Both the position numbers and the translations under genes were made by a program. Source: an uncultured Oscillospiraceae bacterium (GTDB taxonomy: Bacteria; Bacillota; Clostridia; Oscillospirales; Oscillospiraceae). Taken from it: a stretch of DNA of 49,899 nucleotides. Shown here piece after piece: positions 39,679 through 48,115 of the stretch; the stretch's first letter is position 1; every line of letters begins with the position of its first letter. The stretch is taken from assembly GCA_934567355.1 (NCBI GenBank), contig CAKTJC010000020.1, positions 1 through 49,899 of the forward strand. The letters run 5' to 3'. The notes under the pieces were generated by a model that was not told where the DNA came from, made no database searches, and worked only from the letters and a program-made list of their open reading frames with translations.

Positions 39679-40674
39679 ATGAAAAAGGTTCTGTCTCTGG
39701 TTCTCGCAATCGCACTCCTCGCTGCCTGCGCTGTCAGCGCTTCCGCCATCACCGTCGGCTTCTCCCAGGTTGGTCAGGAGTCCGACTGGCGTACCGCCAA
39801 TACCGACGATATGTGTGCCGCTATCGAAGCCGAGGGCTGGACTCTGGTTTATGACGATGCACAGCAGAAGCAGGAAAACCAGGTTAAGGCTCTGCGGAAC
39901 TTCATCACCCAGGGCGTTGACTACATCCTCTTCACTGGCGTTGTGACCACCGGCTGGGACGAAGTCCTGAAGGAAGTCAACGAAGCCGAAATTCCTTTGT
40001 TCCTGCTTGACCGTATGCCTGACTGCATGGACAAGATCGACTACGTTGCTGCATTTGGCGGTGACTTCCTGGAGGAAGGCCGTCGTATGGCTCGCTGGAC
40101 CGTCAACTATCTGGACTCCATCGGCCGCGGTGACGAAGAAGTCAACATCGTCATCCTGGAAGGCACCACCGGCGCTGCCGCTGCTACCGACCGCACCAAG
40201 GGCATCATGGAAATTCTGGACGGCAACGAAAAGATGAAGGTCATCGCTTCTCAGACCGGCAACTTCACCCGTGCTGAGGGTCAGGCCGTTATGGAGAGCT
40301 TCCTGAAGGCTCACGACAAGATCGACGTCCTGCTGGCTGAGAATGACGACATGGCTCTGGGCGCTATCGACGCCATCAAGGCTGCCGGTAAGGTTCCCGG
40401 CAAGGACATCATCATTGTTGGTTGCGACGGCGTTAAGGCTGCTTTCGACGCCATTGTCGCCGGCGAAATGAACTGCACCGTTGAGTGCAACCCCCTGTAC
40501 TCCAGCGCTGTCATTCCCATGATCAAGGGTCTGGAAGCCGGCGAAACCTTTGATAAGGGCATCGTCCACCCGGTAGAGGGCGTCTTCTGCATGGAGGGCG
40601 GCATTGCTTACGATGAAGCTGGCGAGCTGCTGTCCGTCAAGGCTGCCGATGTGATCGCTGACCGCAAGTACTAA
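39679..40674 (+). CDS. Sugar ABC importer substrate-binding protein (YtfQ-like)
   Basis: A 331-residue binding protein of the ribose/galactofuranose type (PBP1 fold). The signal region MKKVLSLVLAIALLAACAVSASA contains LAAC, which fits a lipobox, so it could be a lipoprotein; VSASA also fits a signal peptidase I site. The mature chain ITVGFSQVGQESDWRTANTDDM is a close match to the N terminus of galactofuranose-binding YtfQ (GFSQ.G.ESDWR.A). Further marks: GVVTTGWDEVL, LEGTTGAAAATDRTKG and ENDDMALGAIDAIKAAG. GGAGG precedes ATG 39679 by seven bases. It leads the operon and is followed by a strong terminator. Confidence 0.94.
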   Translation: MKKVLSLVLAIALLAACAVSASAITVGFSQVGQESDWRTANTDDMCAAIEAEGWTLVYDDAQQKQENQVKALRNFITQGVDYILFTGVVTTGWDEVLKEVNEAEIPLFLLDRMPDCMDKIDYVAAFGGDFLEEGRRMARWTVNYLDSIGRGDEEVNIVILEGTTGAAAATDRTKGIMEILDGNEKMKVIASQTGNFTRAEGQAVMESFLKAHDKIDVLLAENDDMALGAIDAIKAAGKVPGKDIIIVGCDGVKAAFDAIVAGEMNCTVECNPLYSSAVIPMIKGLEAGETFDKGIVHPVEGVFCMEGGIAYDEAGELLSVKAADVIADRKY

Positions 40675-40726
40675 GATGAATCCAAATCCGTTGACCGTTG
40701 ACGGATAAATACTGAAACCCACTTGC

Positions 40727-40760
40727 AGCGGATGGGAGATTTTCTCCCATCCGCTCTTTT
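40727..40760 (+). terminator. Intercistronic terminator after the binding-protein gene
   Basis: AGCGGATGGGAGA (40727-40739) pairs exactly with TCTCCCATCCGCT (40743-40755) and is followed by CTTTTG. A 13-bp stem; partial read-through would supply the ATPase and permeases at a lower level. Confidence 0.9.
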
Positions 40761-40781
40761 GAAACGAAGGGATGATAAAAC

Positions 40782-42296
40782 TTGGATCATGATGTGATCT
40801 TATCCATGCAAGGCATCGAAATTCAGTTTCCCGGTGTAAAAGCCCTGGACGGAGTTGATTTTTCGCTGCGCCGCGGCGAAATCCACGCCCTGTTGGGTGA
40901 AAATGGCGCAGGTAAATCCACCCTTATCAAATGTCTCACCGGCGTAAACAAAATGGATGCAGGCAAAATCATACTGGACGGTAAAGAAATTCGACCCACA
41001 AATCCTCAGAATGCTGTAGACATGGGTATATCCACTGTTTTCCAGGAAATCAATCTGTGCGACAACCTGTCTGTTGCGGAGAATATTTTCATCGGCCGCC
41101 AGCCCATGAAGCGCGGAGGAATTGACTGGAAAATGATCAACAAGCGCTCTGAAGAGCTGCTTGAGCGCTTCCATGTACATATTGATGTAACACGCCCGCT
41201 TTCCCAGTATTCAACCGCTATTCAGCAGATGGTTTCCATCGCCCGTGCGGTGGATGTGGACGCAAAAGTGTTGATATTGGACGAGCCCACCTCATCTCTT
41301 GACAACGACGAAGTGGAAAAGCTCTTTGACGTAATGCGGGATCTGAAAGCGCGAGGCATCAGCATTATTTTCATCACGCATTTTCTGGATCAGGTATTTG
41401 AAATGAGCGACCGCATAACCGTTCTGAGAAACGGCCGGTTGGTGGGCGTATACAACGCGAGTGAAATCACGAAGCTGGAGCTGGTTTCCAGCATGATCGG
41501 CAAGGATCTTGGACAGATTTTTGACCTGAAGCGTGCCACACAGAAAGAGGATGCGCCCCAGATGCTGGAGGCTGACCACATCGGAGTTCCCGGCAAAGTG
41601 GAGGACATTTCTTTCAGCCTGAAAAAAGGTGAGCTGCTGGGCTTCGCAGGGCTTTTGGGTTCCGGCCGCACCGAGACCGCCGAGATGCTTTTTGGCGTCA
41701 CCAAAATGCATGACGGCACCCTGAAAATTGCCGGTATTCCCGTGAAGATCGGTGAACCGATGGATGCAATCAACCACAAGATCGCGTTCTGCCCCGAAGA
41801 CCGCAAGCGGGACGGAATCATCGGCGACCTGACCATCCGGGAGAACATTGCTCTGGCACTGCAAGCTCGCCGGGGCATGATGAAGCCGATGAGCCGCAGG
41901 GAGCAGGAAGAATTGGCTGATAAATACATCAAGCTTCTTGCCATTGCCACACCCGATGCGGAAAAGAAGATCCGTGAGCTCTCCGGCGGCAATCAGCAGA
42001 AGGTGATTCTGGCACGCTGGATGGCTACCGAGCCGGATCTGCTGATTCTTGATGAGCCTACCCGCGGCATTGACGTGGGAGCCAAAGCCGAAATTCAGCG
42101 CCTGATGCTGCAAATGTGTGAGGATGGCATGTCCATCATCTTCATCAGCTCGGAGCTTGATGAGATCATCCGCTGCTCCAACCGGATCGTCGTTATGCGC
42201 GACGGCAAGAAGGCCGGCGAATTGGATGGCGCAAGCTGCACACAGGCAGATATTATGAAAATGATTGCTGGAGAACAGGACGGTGAAAGCGCATGA
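40782..42296 (+). CDS. Sugar ABC importer ATP-binding protein (YtfR/RbsA-like, two domains)
   Basis: A 504-residue ATPase with two nucleotide-binding domains in one chain. Domain 1: Walker A GENGAGKST, signature replaced by SQYSTAIQQMVSIARA (typical of the RbsA/MglA group), Walker B KVLILDEPTSSLD. Domain 2 (from about 255): degenerate Walker A GLLGSGRTET, LSGGNQQK and LLILDEPTRGID. Starts at TTG 40782, about ten bases after AAGGG; an ATG eight codons in is possible. The permease start overlaps the stop codon (ATGA). Confidence 0.94.
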   Translation: MDHDVILSMQGIEIQFPGVKALDGVDFSLRRGEIHALLGENGAGKSTLIKCLTGVNKMDAGKIILDGKEIRPTNPQNAVDMGISTVFQEINLCDNLSVAENIFIGRQPMKRGGIDWKMINKRSEELLERFHVHIDVTRPLSQYSTAIQQMVSIARAVDVDAKVLILDEPTSSLDNDEVEKLFDVMRDLKARGISIIFITHFLDQVFEMSDRITVLRNGRLVGVYNASEITKLELVSSMIGKDLGQIFDLKRATQKEDAPQMLEADHIGVPGKVEDISFSLKKGELLGFAGLLGSGRTETAEMLFGVTKMHDGTLKIAGIPVKIGEPMDAINHKIAFCPEDRKRDGIIGDLTIRENIALALQARRGMMKPMSRREQEELADKYIKLLAIATPDAEKKIRELSGGNQQKVILARWMATEPDLLILDEPTRGIDVGAKAEIQRLMLQMCEDGMSIIFISSELDEIIRCSNRIVVMRDGKKAGELDGASCTQADIMKMIAGEQDGESA

Positions 42297-43351
42297 AAAG
42301 CAAAGAATCCATCTTCAAAAGCAAGCTGGCATGGGCTGTAATCGCCGAGCTCGCAATTCTGGCCGTGGCTGGTATTCTGCGGCCCGATTTTTTCCGCATT
42401 GAGTATAATGCAACCACAGGTATGTTCTATGGTTCCATTGTGGACATCATCAACCGAAGCTCTGAGATCACCATTATTGCCATGGGCATGACCATGGTCA
42501 TCGCACTGGGCGGCACTGATATTTCCGTCGGCGCTCTTGTAGCTGTGGCAGGCGCATTTGCGCTGAAGCTGCTGCGCTGGAACGTAACCGAGTACCCGAC
42601 CCCCGGAGACTATACCGTCTATCCGTTTGTACTTGTCATCCTGGTTCCTTTGGTCGTGTGTACGCTGATGGGGCTTTTCAATGGCATCCTGATTGGAAAA
42701 TTCAAGCTTGAGCCAATTATTGCCACTTTGATCCTTATGGTGGCAGGTCGCGGCATCGCCCAGATTGCCACCAATGGCAAGCAATTCACCACCGGCTATA
42801 CCCCCTTCCGCTTCATCGGTCAGGGGAGCCTGTTTGGATTGCCGTTCCCCATTATCCTTGCTGTTGTTATCTGCACCGTTGTAATGATTTTCGTGCGGAA
42901 AACCGCCTTTGGCACCTTTGTTGAGTCCGTTGGTATCAACCCCAGCGCATCCCGGGTAACGGGTCTGAAATCCAGCAAAATTATCATCATTGTGTACACC
43001 CTCACCGGCTTCCTTTCCGGTGTGGCCGGCCTGATCTATTCCAGCCGCATTTCGTCCTGTGATTCCAACAATGCAGGTGTAAACTATGAGATGGATGCCA
43101 TCCTGGCCGTGGTGCTGGGCGGTACCAGCATGACCGGCGGCAAGTTCTCACTGACCGGCACCATTATCGGTTCGCTCATTATCCGAACCATTACAACTCT
43201 GGTATATTACTTCGGCATCACTTCCGAATCCATCATGGCTTTCAAGGCAGTGATCATTTTGGTGGTTATCATCATTCAGTCCGAGCCGGTACGCAAGAAG
43301 CTGGCCGTCAGAAAATCCCGCAAGCAGAAAGCAGGTGCGCTCCATGGATAA
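42293..43351 (+). CDS. Sugar ABC importer permease (YtfT-like)
   Basis: A 352-residue permease of the RbsC/BPD-transp-2 family with about ten spans. The TM signature ITIIAMGMTMVIALGGTDISVGALVAVAGA and the motif VLGGTSMTGGKFSLTGTIIGSLII are both typical. It carries an insert of about 20 residues after the third span (RWNVTEYPTPGDYTVYP), as in YtfT. The C terminus is basic (RKKLAVRKSRKQKAG). It overlaps the ATPase gene by four bases and the next permease by eight. Confidence 0.93.
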   Translation: MKSKESIFKSKLAWAVIAELAILAVAGILRPDFFRIEYNATTGMFYGSIVDIINRSSEITIIAMGMTMVIALGGTDISVGALVAVAGAFALKLLRWNVTEYPTPGDYTVYPFVLVILVPLVVCTLMGLFNGILIGKFKLEPIIATLILMVAGRGIAQIATNGKQFTTGYTPFRFIGQGSLFGLPFPIILAVVICTVVMIFVRKTAFGTFVESVGINPSASRVTGLKSSKIIIIVYTLTGFLSGVAGLIYSSRISSCDSNNAGVNYEMDAILAVVLGGTSMTGGKFSLTGTIIGSLIIRTITTLVYYFGITSESIMAFKAVIILVVIIIQSEPVRKKLAVRKSRKQKAGALHG

Positions 43352-44411
43352 ACGGAAAAACAGAAAGCTCCTGAATTTTGTCTCCAACCCCAAATATCTG
43401 ATGGTGCTGGCTACCATTGGCATCTTTCTGGTAATTTATGCCTTCGGTGCAATTGCCTATGGCGCCAAAGGCTTTACCAAGCTGCGAACCTTTATGATGC
43501 TGTTTGTAGACAACGCTTATATCGGCATCTCCGCCGTGGGTATGACCATGGTGCTGATCACCGGCGGCATCGACCTGTCCGTAGCCGCTGTTGCTTCCCT
43601 GACCGGTATGTTTTTGGCCTATGGTACCACGGTGCTTGGACTTGATCCCTGGCTGTGCATGGCGTTCTCCATTTTCGTGGGCATAGCGCTGGGGCTCGGA
43701 ATGGGCGCTCTGGTCACCTATCTGAAAATTCCCCCCTTCGTTGCCACGCTGACCGGAATGTTCCTGGCGCGCGGTGTATGCTCGCTGATCAGCCGGGAGT
43801 CCATCTCCATCAACAACGAGGTGATCGACGCTCTGGCAGGCTGGAAGGTAAACTTCATGAAATACTCCGGGGGGGAATGGGTAAAAATCAAACCCGTTGC
43901 CTACATCAACCTGAATGTTGTGTTGTTCATTGTCATGATCCTGCTGGGTACCTACATTCTGCAAAAGACCCGCTTTGGCCGCAATGTTTATGCTATCGGC
44001 GGCAATGAGCAGTCCGCTCGGCTGATGGGTCTGCCTGTTGACCGAACCAAGATGATCGTCTACGGCTTTAATGGCCTGTGCTCTGCTCTGGCTGGTATTG
44101 CCTACGCGCTGTATGTTAAGTCCGGCTGGAATCTGGCGTTGCAGGGCGGCGAGCTGGATGTGATTTCCTCGGCGGTCATCGGCGGTGTGCTGCTGTCCGG
44201 CGGCGTTGGCTACATGATAGGCACTTTCTTCGGCGTTCTGCTGAAAGCAGTGATTCCCTGCCTGATTACTTTCAATGGCACACTTTCCTCCTGGTGGGGC
44301 AAGATCATCACAGGTTTCTTGGTTCTTTTGTTCGTCGCACTTCAGCAGATTGTGATATCCCGGAGCCGCCGCAGCAAAAAAAGTAAAACGAAAATTCCTG
44401 TAAAAAAATAG
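43344..44411 (+). CDS. Sugar ABC importer permease (YjfF-like)
   Basis: A 355-residue permease of the same family as the preceding gene, starting MDKRKNRKLLNFVSNPKYLM. The typical segments are GMTMVLITGGIDLSVAAVASLTGM, FGRNVYAIGGNEQSARLMGL and SSAVIGGVLLSGGVGYMIGTFFG. ATG 43344 is chosen because AGCAGGTG precedes it; an earlier GTG is possible. Two different permeases, as here, are the rule in YtfQRT-YjfF importers, which take up galactofuranose in E. coli; the ligand here may differ. No catabolic gene is next to it. Confidence 0.93.
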   Translation: MDKRKNRKLLNFVSNPKYLMVLATIGIFLVIYAFGAIAYGAKGFTKLRTFMMLFVDNAYIGISAVGMTMVLITGGIDLSVAAVASLTGMFLAYGTTVLGLDPWLCMAFSIFVGIALGLGMGALVTYLKIPPFVATLTGMFLARGVCSLISRESISINNEVIDALAGWKVNFMKYSGGEWVKIKPVAYINLNVVLFIVMILLGTYILQKTRFGRNVYAIGGNEQSARLMGLPVDRTKMIVYGFNGLCSALAGIAYALYVKSGWNLALQGGELDVISSAVIGGVLLSGGVGYMIGTFFGVLLKAVIPCLITFNGTLSSWWGKIITGFLVLLFVALQQIVISRSRRSKKSKTKIPVKK

Positions 44412-44464
44412 GAAAGCTCGGAAGACCCCGGCAAGAGCTGATATGTACCCGCAAAGAGTATGCT

Positions 44465-44500
44465 ACATCCGTAAGCTGGCAGATGCCGGCTTACGGATGT
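44465..44500 (+). terminator. Inverted repeat after the sugar importer operon
   Basis: ACATCCGTAAGCtGGC and GCCgGCTTACGGATGT pair over a four-base loop. It lies 53 bp after the last permease stop and is followed by ACTATATTTC, a weak T-tail. Confidence 0.65.
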
Positions 44501-44517
44501 ACTATATTTCCCACCTT

Positions 44518-44582
44518 GGATGTCGATGAATGGGCAAATAAAGATTCGCTCTTCGGCCGCAGATGAATTATTCAGGGATTCC
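44518..44582. repeat. MITE-like inverted repeat, copy C
   Basis: As complement it begins GGAATCCCTGAATAATTCAT then CTGCGGCCGAAGAGC and ends TGCCCATTCATCGACATCC. The first half matches the left end of the copy at 32456 closely, and the second half matches the right end of the copy at 30648. Confidence 0.65.
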
Positions 44583-44783
44583 ATAATTCTCAAGGCAGCA
44601 CAGCAGCATCAGGAGGATTGACTGCAAAGCCGAAACAGCTTTCCATCATCTCCCGCGGTTTTTTACATCCTCGCCAATTTACACGATCGGATGCAAAAAT
44701 CAACCAGGCCACAGCAATACAGTTCGCGGCGCAGCCCCCAATGTGTGGGGCTGCGCCGCAGAAATATGCCGCAATAACAGCTA
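44583..44783. other. Intergenic with a strong palindrome
   Basis: The region between the importer and the DUF1934 gene has no supported gene. At 44727-44760 GCGGCGCAGCCCC pairs with GGGGCTGCGCCGC over a short loop, 24 bp after the DUF1934 stop codon on the minus strand. It has no clear T-run but probably ends the murC-ddl-DUF1934 transcript. Confidence 0.6.
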
Positions 44784-45206
44784 TTACTTTGCCCGAATAT
44801 CCAGGTGATAGTCCACCTCTCCGGCCTCCGTGTCTTCGATCACAATATGGTAAACCAGATCGATGCACCCGCCGTCTTCCACAATGTCATAGAACAGCCG
44901 GGTGGCCTTCACTGTGATCATCAGGGCGCCAAATTCCATTTTATACAGAGAATCATGGGCAATACCCTCCTGGAAAATCATGGTGCTGGAAAGTTTGCCG
45001 GTACGAACCAGACTCACCTTGCCCGGCTCCACCCGGAAAGTGGTGGTGACGCCCGCCAGTCCTGTCAGCTCGCTTTCCTCATAGGTGATGTCCCAGCCAC
45101 CGTCGCGAAACTCCATGGTTCCCTCGGTATCCAGGCGAATCACCTCCGGATCCTGCCCCGCATAGGATTGCCGCCCCTGGATGGACAGGATGACCGGCGT
45201 GCTCAT
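44784..45206 (-). CDS. DUF1934 (YwiB-like) beta-barrel protein
   Basis: A 140-residue soluble protein of the DUF1934 family, which has a lipocalin-like beta-barrel shape. The pattern is: VILSIQGRQ at the start, RLDTEGTMEFRDGGWDITYEESELTGLAGVTTTFRV, then LVRTGKLSSTMIFQEG and a beta-rich end (IDLVYHIVIEDTEAGEVDYHLDIRAK). Its function is unknown. The start codon overlaps the ddl stop (ATGA). Placement after murC-ddl suggests cotranscription but not a role in the cell wall by itself. Confidence 0.9.
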   Translation of the reverse strand: MSTPVILSIQGRQSYAGQDPEVIRLDTEGTMEFRDGGWDITYEESELTGLAGVTTTFRVEPGKVSLVRTGKLSSTMIFQEGIAHDSLYKMEFGALMITVKATRLFYDIVEDGGCIDLVYHIVIEDTEAGEVDYHLDIRAK

Positions 45207-46273
45207 TGCGCATCCTCCATGGCAAGCTTCAAAAGCTCATCGATCAGCTGCGAGTAAGGGATCCCACTGGCCGCAAAGAGCTTGGGATACATGGAAATGG
45301 AGGTAAAACCGGGAATGGTGTTGATTTCATTGAGGATCACACGGTTCCCCTCGTCAGTAACAAAGAAATCCACCCGGCTCAGGCCACGGCAGCCGATCGC
45401 CTGATACACCCGCACAGCCATATCCCGCACCTCTTCGGAAGTCGCCTCGGGAATACGGGCGGGAATATAGGCAACGGAAGTATCGGTGATATACTTGGCT
45501 TCATAGTCGTAGAATTCCGCGCCGGAGTCGATCTCTCCGCATACGGAGGCCATGGGGCTGCGATTGCCCATCACTGCGACCTCAATTTCCTTGCCCTTGA
45601 TGAATTCCTCCACCAGCACCTTTTCATCGTACACAGCGGCGCTCAGGAGTCCCTGGAGCAGTTCCTCCCGGCTGCCGACCTTGCTGACACCCACGGAAGA
45701 GCCGGTGCCCGCAGGCTTGACAAACATCGGGTATGCGAACCGGCCTTCCAGCTGATCCAGCACAGAGTCGGCACGGCAATCCAGGTCACAGCGGCGCACC
45801 AGCTCCCAGGCCGCCTGGGGGATCTTTGCCTGGTCAGCCACCAGCTTGGTCAGCGTCTTATCCATCGCCACGGCGGAGGCAGCCACATGCGGCCCCACAT
45901 AGGGGATCCCCGCCAGCTGGAGCAGCCCCTGGATGGTGCCGTCTTCCCCGTTTTCACCGTGCAGAACCGGGAACACCACATCGATCCGCTCCCGCACGAC
46001 GCAGTCGCCTTCAAAGCTCAGCAGCCCCTGCCCCCGCACGGGAGAGATGGCCGCGCGGCGGTTTCCGGGATACTCACGCCACTGGCCGGTGGGCAGCAGA
46101 GAATAATCCTTGCCCACGTAATGGATCCAGTCGCCATCTTTCGTAATGCCGACGGGAAATACATTGTATTTATTATGATCAATATTGTTCAGGACGGATT
46201 CCGCGCTGCGCAGAGACACCTCATGCTCCGGGCTGACTCCTCCGAACAGAATGCAAACACTCAGTTTTTTCAT
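45203..46273 (-). CDS. ddl: D-alanine--D-alanine ligase
   Basis: A 356-residue ATP-grasp ligase that makes the D-Ala-D-Ala end of the peptidoglycan stem peptide. The N-terminal GGVSPEHEVSLRSAESV carries the first-substrate Glu; FPVLHGENGEDGTIQGLLQLAG follows, then the ATP-grasp part (FVKPAGTGSSVGVSKV; NEINTIPGFTSISMYPKL). In the omega loop the sequence is EFYDYEAKY: the Tyr here is typical of D-Ala-D-Ala rather than D-Ala-D-Lac ligases, so vancomycin sensitivity would be expected from this gene alone. The stop overlaps the DUF1934 start and murC ends 18 bp upstream. Confidence 0.97.
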   Translation of the reverse strand: MKKLSVCILFGGVSPEHEVSLRSAESVLNNIDHNKYNVFPVGITKDGDWIHYVGKDYSLLPTGQWREYPGNRRAAISPVRGQGLLSFEGDCVVRERIDVVFPVLHGENGEDGTIQGLLQLAGIPYVGPHVAASAVAMDKTLTKLVADQAKIPQAAWELVRRCDLDCRADSVLDQLEGRFAYPMFVKPAGTGSSVGVSKVGSREELLQGLLSAAVYDEKVLVEEFIKGKEIEVAVMGNRSPMASVCGEIDSGAEFYDYEAKYITDTSVAYIPARIPEATSEEVRDMAVRVYQAIGCRGLSRVDFFVTDEGNRVILNEINTIPGFTSISMYPKLFAASGIPYSQLIDELLKLAMEDAQ

Positions 46274-46291
46274 GGTCTCTTTCCCCTTTCC

Positions 46292-47647
46292 TCACTCTTT
46301 AAGAAGTGCCTCGCCCGCACGGAAAATATCTCCCGCGCCGATGGTGAGCACCAGATCTCCCGGCTGCACATGCTGCCGAAGATATTCCGTGACCTCCGGC
46401 AGAGTCTGGCAGTATACCGAACCGGGAATCTGCGCAGCCAGATCCATCGATGAGATCCCGTAGGTATTTCGTTCCCGTGCGGCATAAATCTCTGCCAGCA
46501 CAAGCACATCCGGCTTGGAAAGCTCCCGGACAAAATCATCAAACAGCGCCTTGGTTCTGGAATAGGTATGGGGCTGGAACGCCACCACAAGGCGGCGGGC
46601 GCCCATGGAGCGGGCGGTATCCAGCGTAGCACGGAGTTCATCAGGGTGGTGTGCGTAGTCGTCGTAGATCTCTGCGCCGTTAAAGCTCCCCTTGCGCTCC
46701 ATCCGGCGGCCTGCGCCGTGGAACGCGGCAACGCCCCGCGTCACTGCCTCGCCGGGAATTCCCAGCATCCAAGAAGCTGCAGCGGCTCCCAGGGTGTTCA
46801 TGGCGTTGTGCTTCCCCATCACGCCCATATCCACATGGCAATAGATCTCTCCGTTCACCGCCACATCGAAATGGCGCCAATCCGGGGAAATGTTTTCGGC
46901 GCGAACCTGATTCTGTTCTCCCAGACCAAAGCTGATATGCTTGATCCCCTTCATTGCCTCAACAGTGTGCGGATCATCCCCATTGGAGGCAACACCGAAG
47001 GTGGCCAGCTCCGCAAACTTGTGGAAGGATTTCTGGATGTCCGCCAGATCCTTGAAGTAGTCCAGGTGGTCAGCCTCCACATTGAGCACGACCGCCAATG
47101 TCGGGAAGAAATTCAGGAAAGAATCGCAGTACTCGCAGCTCTCCAGGACGATGGTATCTCCCTTGCCCACCCGGTGCCCTGCGTGCAGCAGCGGCAGGTA
47201 GCCGCCGATCATTACCGTGGGATCCATCTTCGCTTCCATCAGGATGTGGGTCATCATGGAGGTGGTGGTGGTTTTGCCATGAGTGCCGGAAATACAGATG
47301 GCGTTTTTATAGGACTTCATGATCTCGCCCCAGGCCTGGGCACGCTCGAACACCGGAATGCCGGCACTGCGGGCGGCTGCGATCTCAGGGTTGTCGTTGT
47401 GGACGGCGGCAGTGCGGATCACACAGTCTGCATTGCGGATGTTCTCCGCGCGATGGCCGATGTCCACGTGGATCCCCTTCTCGATCAGCTCCTCAGTGGA
47501 CAGGGAGGCGCTCATGTCGGAGCCGGAGACCTCCAGCCCCATTCCTTTCAGCACCAACCCCAGCGGCCGCATGGAAACGCCGCCGATGCCGACCAGGTGC
47601 ACCCGCCGGCCGGGGACAATATATTCTGAAATATCATATTTCACCAT
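46292..47647 (-). CDS. murC: UDP-N-acetylmuramate--L-alanine ligase
   Basis: A 451-residue Mur ligase that adds L-alanine to UDP-MurNAc, the first amino-acid step of peptidoglycan synthesis. The N-terminal UDP-binding domain starts at HLVGIGGVSMRPLG (the usual GIGG.GM); the ATP site is GTHGKTTTTS (121-130); the central DYAHHPDELRATL motif and C-terminal PHTYSRTKAL follow. It is complete and heads a murC-ddl operon with a promoter at 47692-47720. Confidence 0.97.
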   Translation of the reverse strand: MVKYDISEYIVPGRRVHLVGIGGVSMRPLGLVLKGMGLEVSGSDMSASLSTEELIEKGIHVDIGHRAENIRNADCVIRTAAVHNDNPEIAAARSAGIPVFERAQAWGEIMKSYKNAICISGTHGKTTTTSMMTHILMEAKMDPTVMIGGYLPLLHAGHRVGKGDTIVLESCEYCDSFLNFFPTLAVVLNVEADHLDYFKDLADIQKSFHKFAELATFGVASNGDDPHTVEAMKGIKHISFGLGEQNQVRAENISPDWRHFDVAVNGEIYCHVDMGVMGKHNAMNTLGAAAASWMLGIPGEAVTRGVAAFHGAGRRMERKGSFNGAEIYDDYAHHPDELRATLDTARSMGARRLVVAFQPHTYSRTKALFDDFVRELSKPDVLVLAEIYAARERNTYGISSMDLAAQIPGSVYCQTLPEVTEYLRQHVQPGDLVLTIGAGDIFRAGEALLKE

Positions 47648-47691
47648 AAAAACAAACTTCCTTACAAGAGCACATATTCATACGATTTTGC

Positions 47692-47720
47692 ATTATACAT
47701 CATGAGCCAAAATGAAACAA
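47692..47720 (-). promoter_or_regulatory. Probable promoter of murC
   Basis: Minus strand TTGTTT (47720-47715), 17-bp spacer, perfect TATAAT (47697-47692), 45 bp before the start. Confidence 0.6.
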
Positions 47721-47914
47721 CCACAAAATGTAACCTATTGAAATATAATCAGAAATCTTTCAATTTTTGGTTATTTCACCCATGAAATGCAACCTTTCAG
47801 CGGCTCTCTAACAGCGTTTTACAGTAAATATTTTATTCAGATCCTAAAGGGGCGGTGCCAAAAAAACAAGCTTGCTTCACATAAAGAAAATATTTGTTTT
47901 TTTGTGAGAAACGT
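47721..47914. other. AT-rich intergenic, no recognised feature
   Basis: This AT-rich stretch holds no supported gene. It is the border between the peptidoglycan operon and the degraded mobile-element region. Confidence 0.4.
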
Positions 47915-48004
47915 TCAAAGCTCCCCCTTTGCGATTAGGGCGTCCCAATGATTCAATCCAAACGGCAGCATCCTGGAAAGCAGGGATTTTGCTTTTGTGT
48001 TCAT
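47915..48004 (-). CDS. Possible 29-residue small protein
   Basis: ATG 48004-48002 is nine bases after GGAG. The 29 codons encode MNTKAKSLLSRMLPFGLNHW followed by DALIAKGEL, an amphipathic helix-like peptide. It may equally be the end of a lost gene. There is no database knowledge behind this call. Confidence 0.3.
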   Translation of the reverse strand: MNTKAKSLLSRMLPFGLNHWDALIAKGEL

Positions 48005-48068
48005 ACAGATGATCTCCGATAAAAAAATGGGGCAAAGCCCTGATAAGCCCCGCCCCACGCAAAAACAA

Positions 48069-48105
48069 AAAGTGGGGTAAGGCCCGAAACGGTCTTATCC
48101 CACTT
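48069..48105. terminator. Terminator-like hairpin
   Basis: AAAGTGGGgTAAG and CTTATCCCACTT pair around GGCCCGAAACGGT. On the minus strand it lies 10 bp after the end of the membrane-protein remnant and precedes TTTTTGTTTTTG, a good T-tail. Confidence 0.75.
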
Positions 48106-48115
48106 CAACGACATA

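Noticed and set aside
44590..44868. 92-codon minus-strand frame between the importer and DUF1934
   Set aside because: It overlaps the DUF1934 gene and the palindrome, with no ribosome site or protein pattern.
45203..46273. D-Ala-D-Lac (Van-type) ligase
   Set aside because: The omega-loop residue is Tyr (EFYDYEAKY), and no vanH or vanX neighbours are present.
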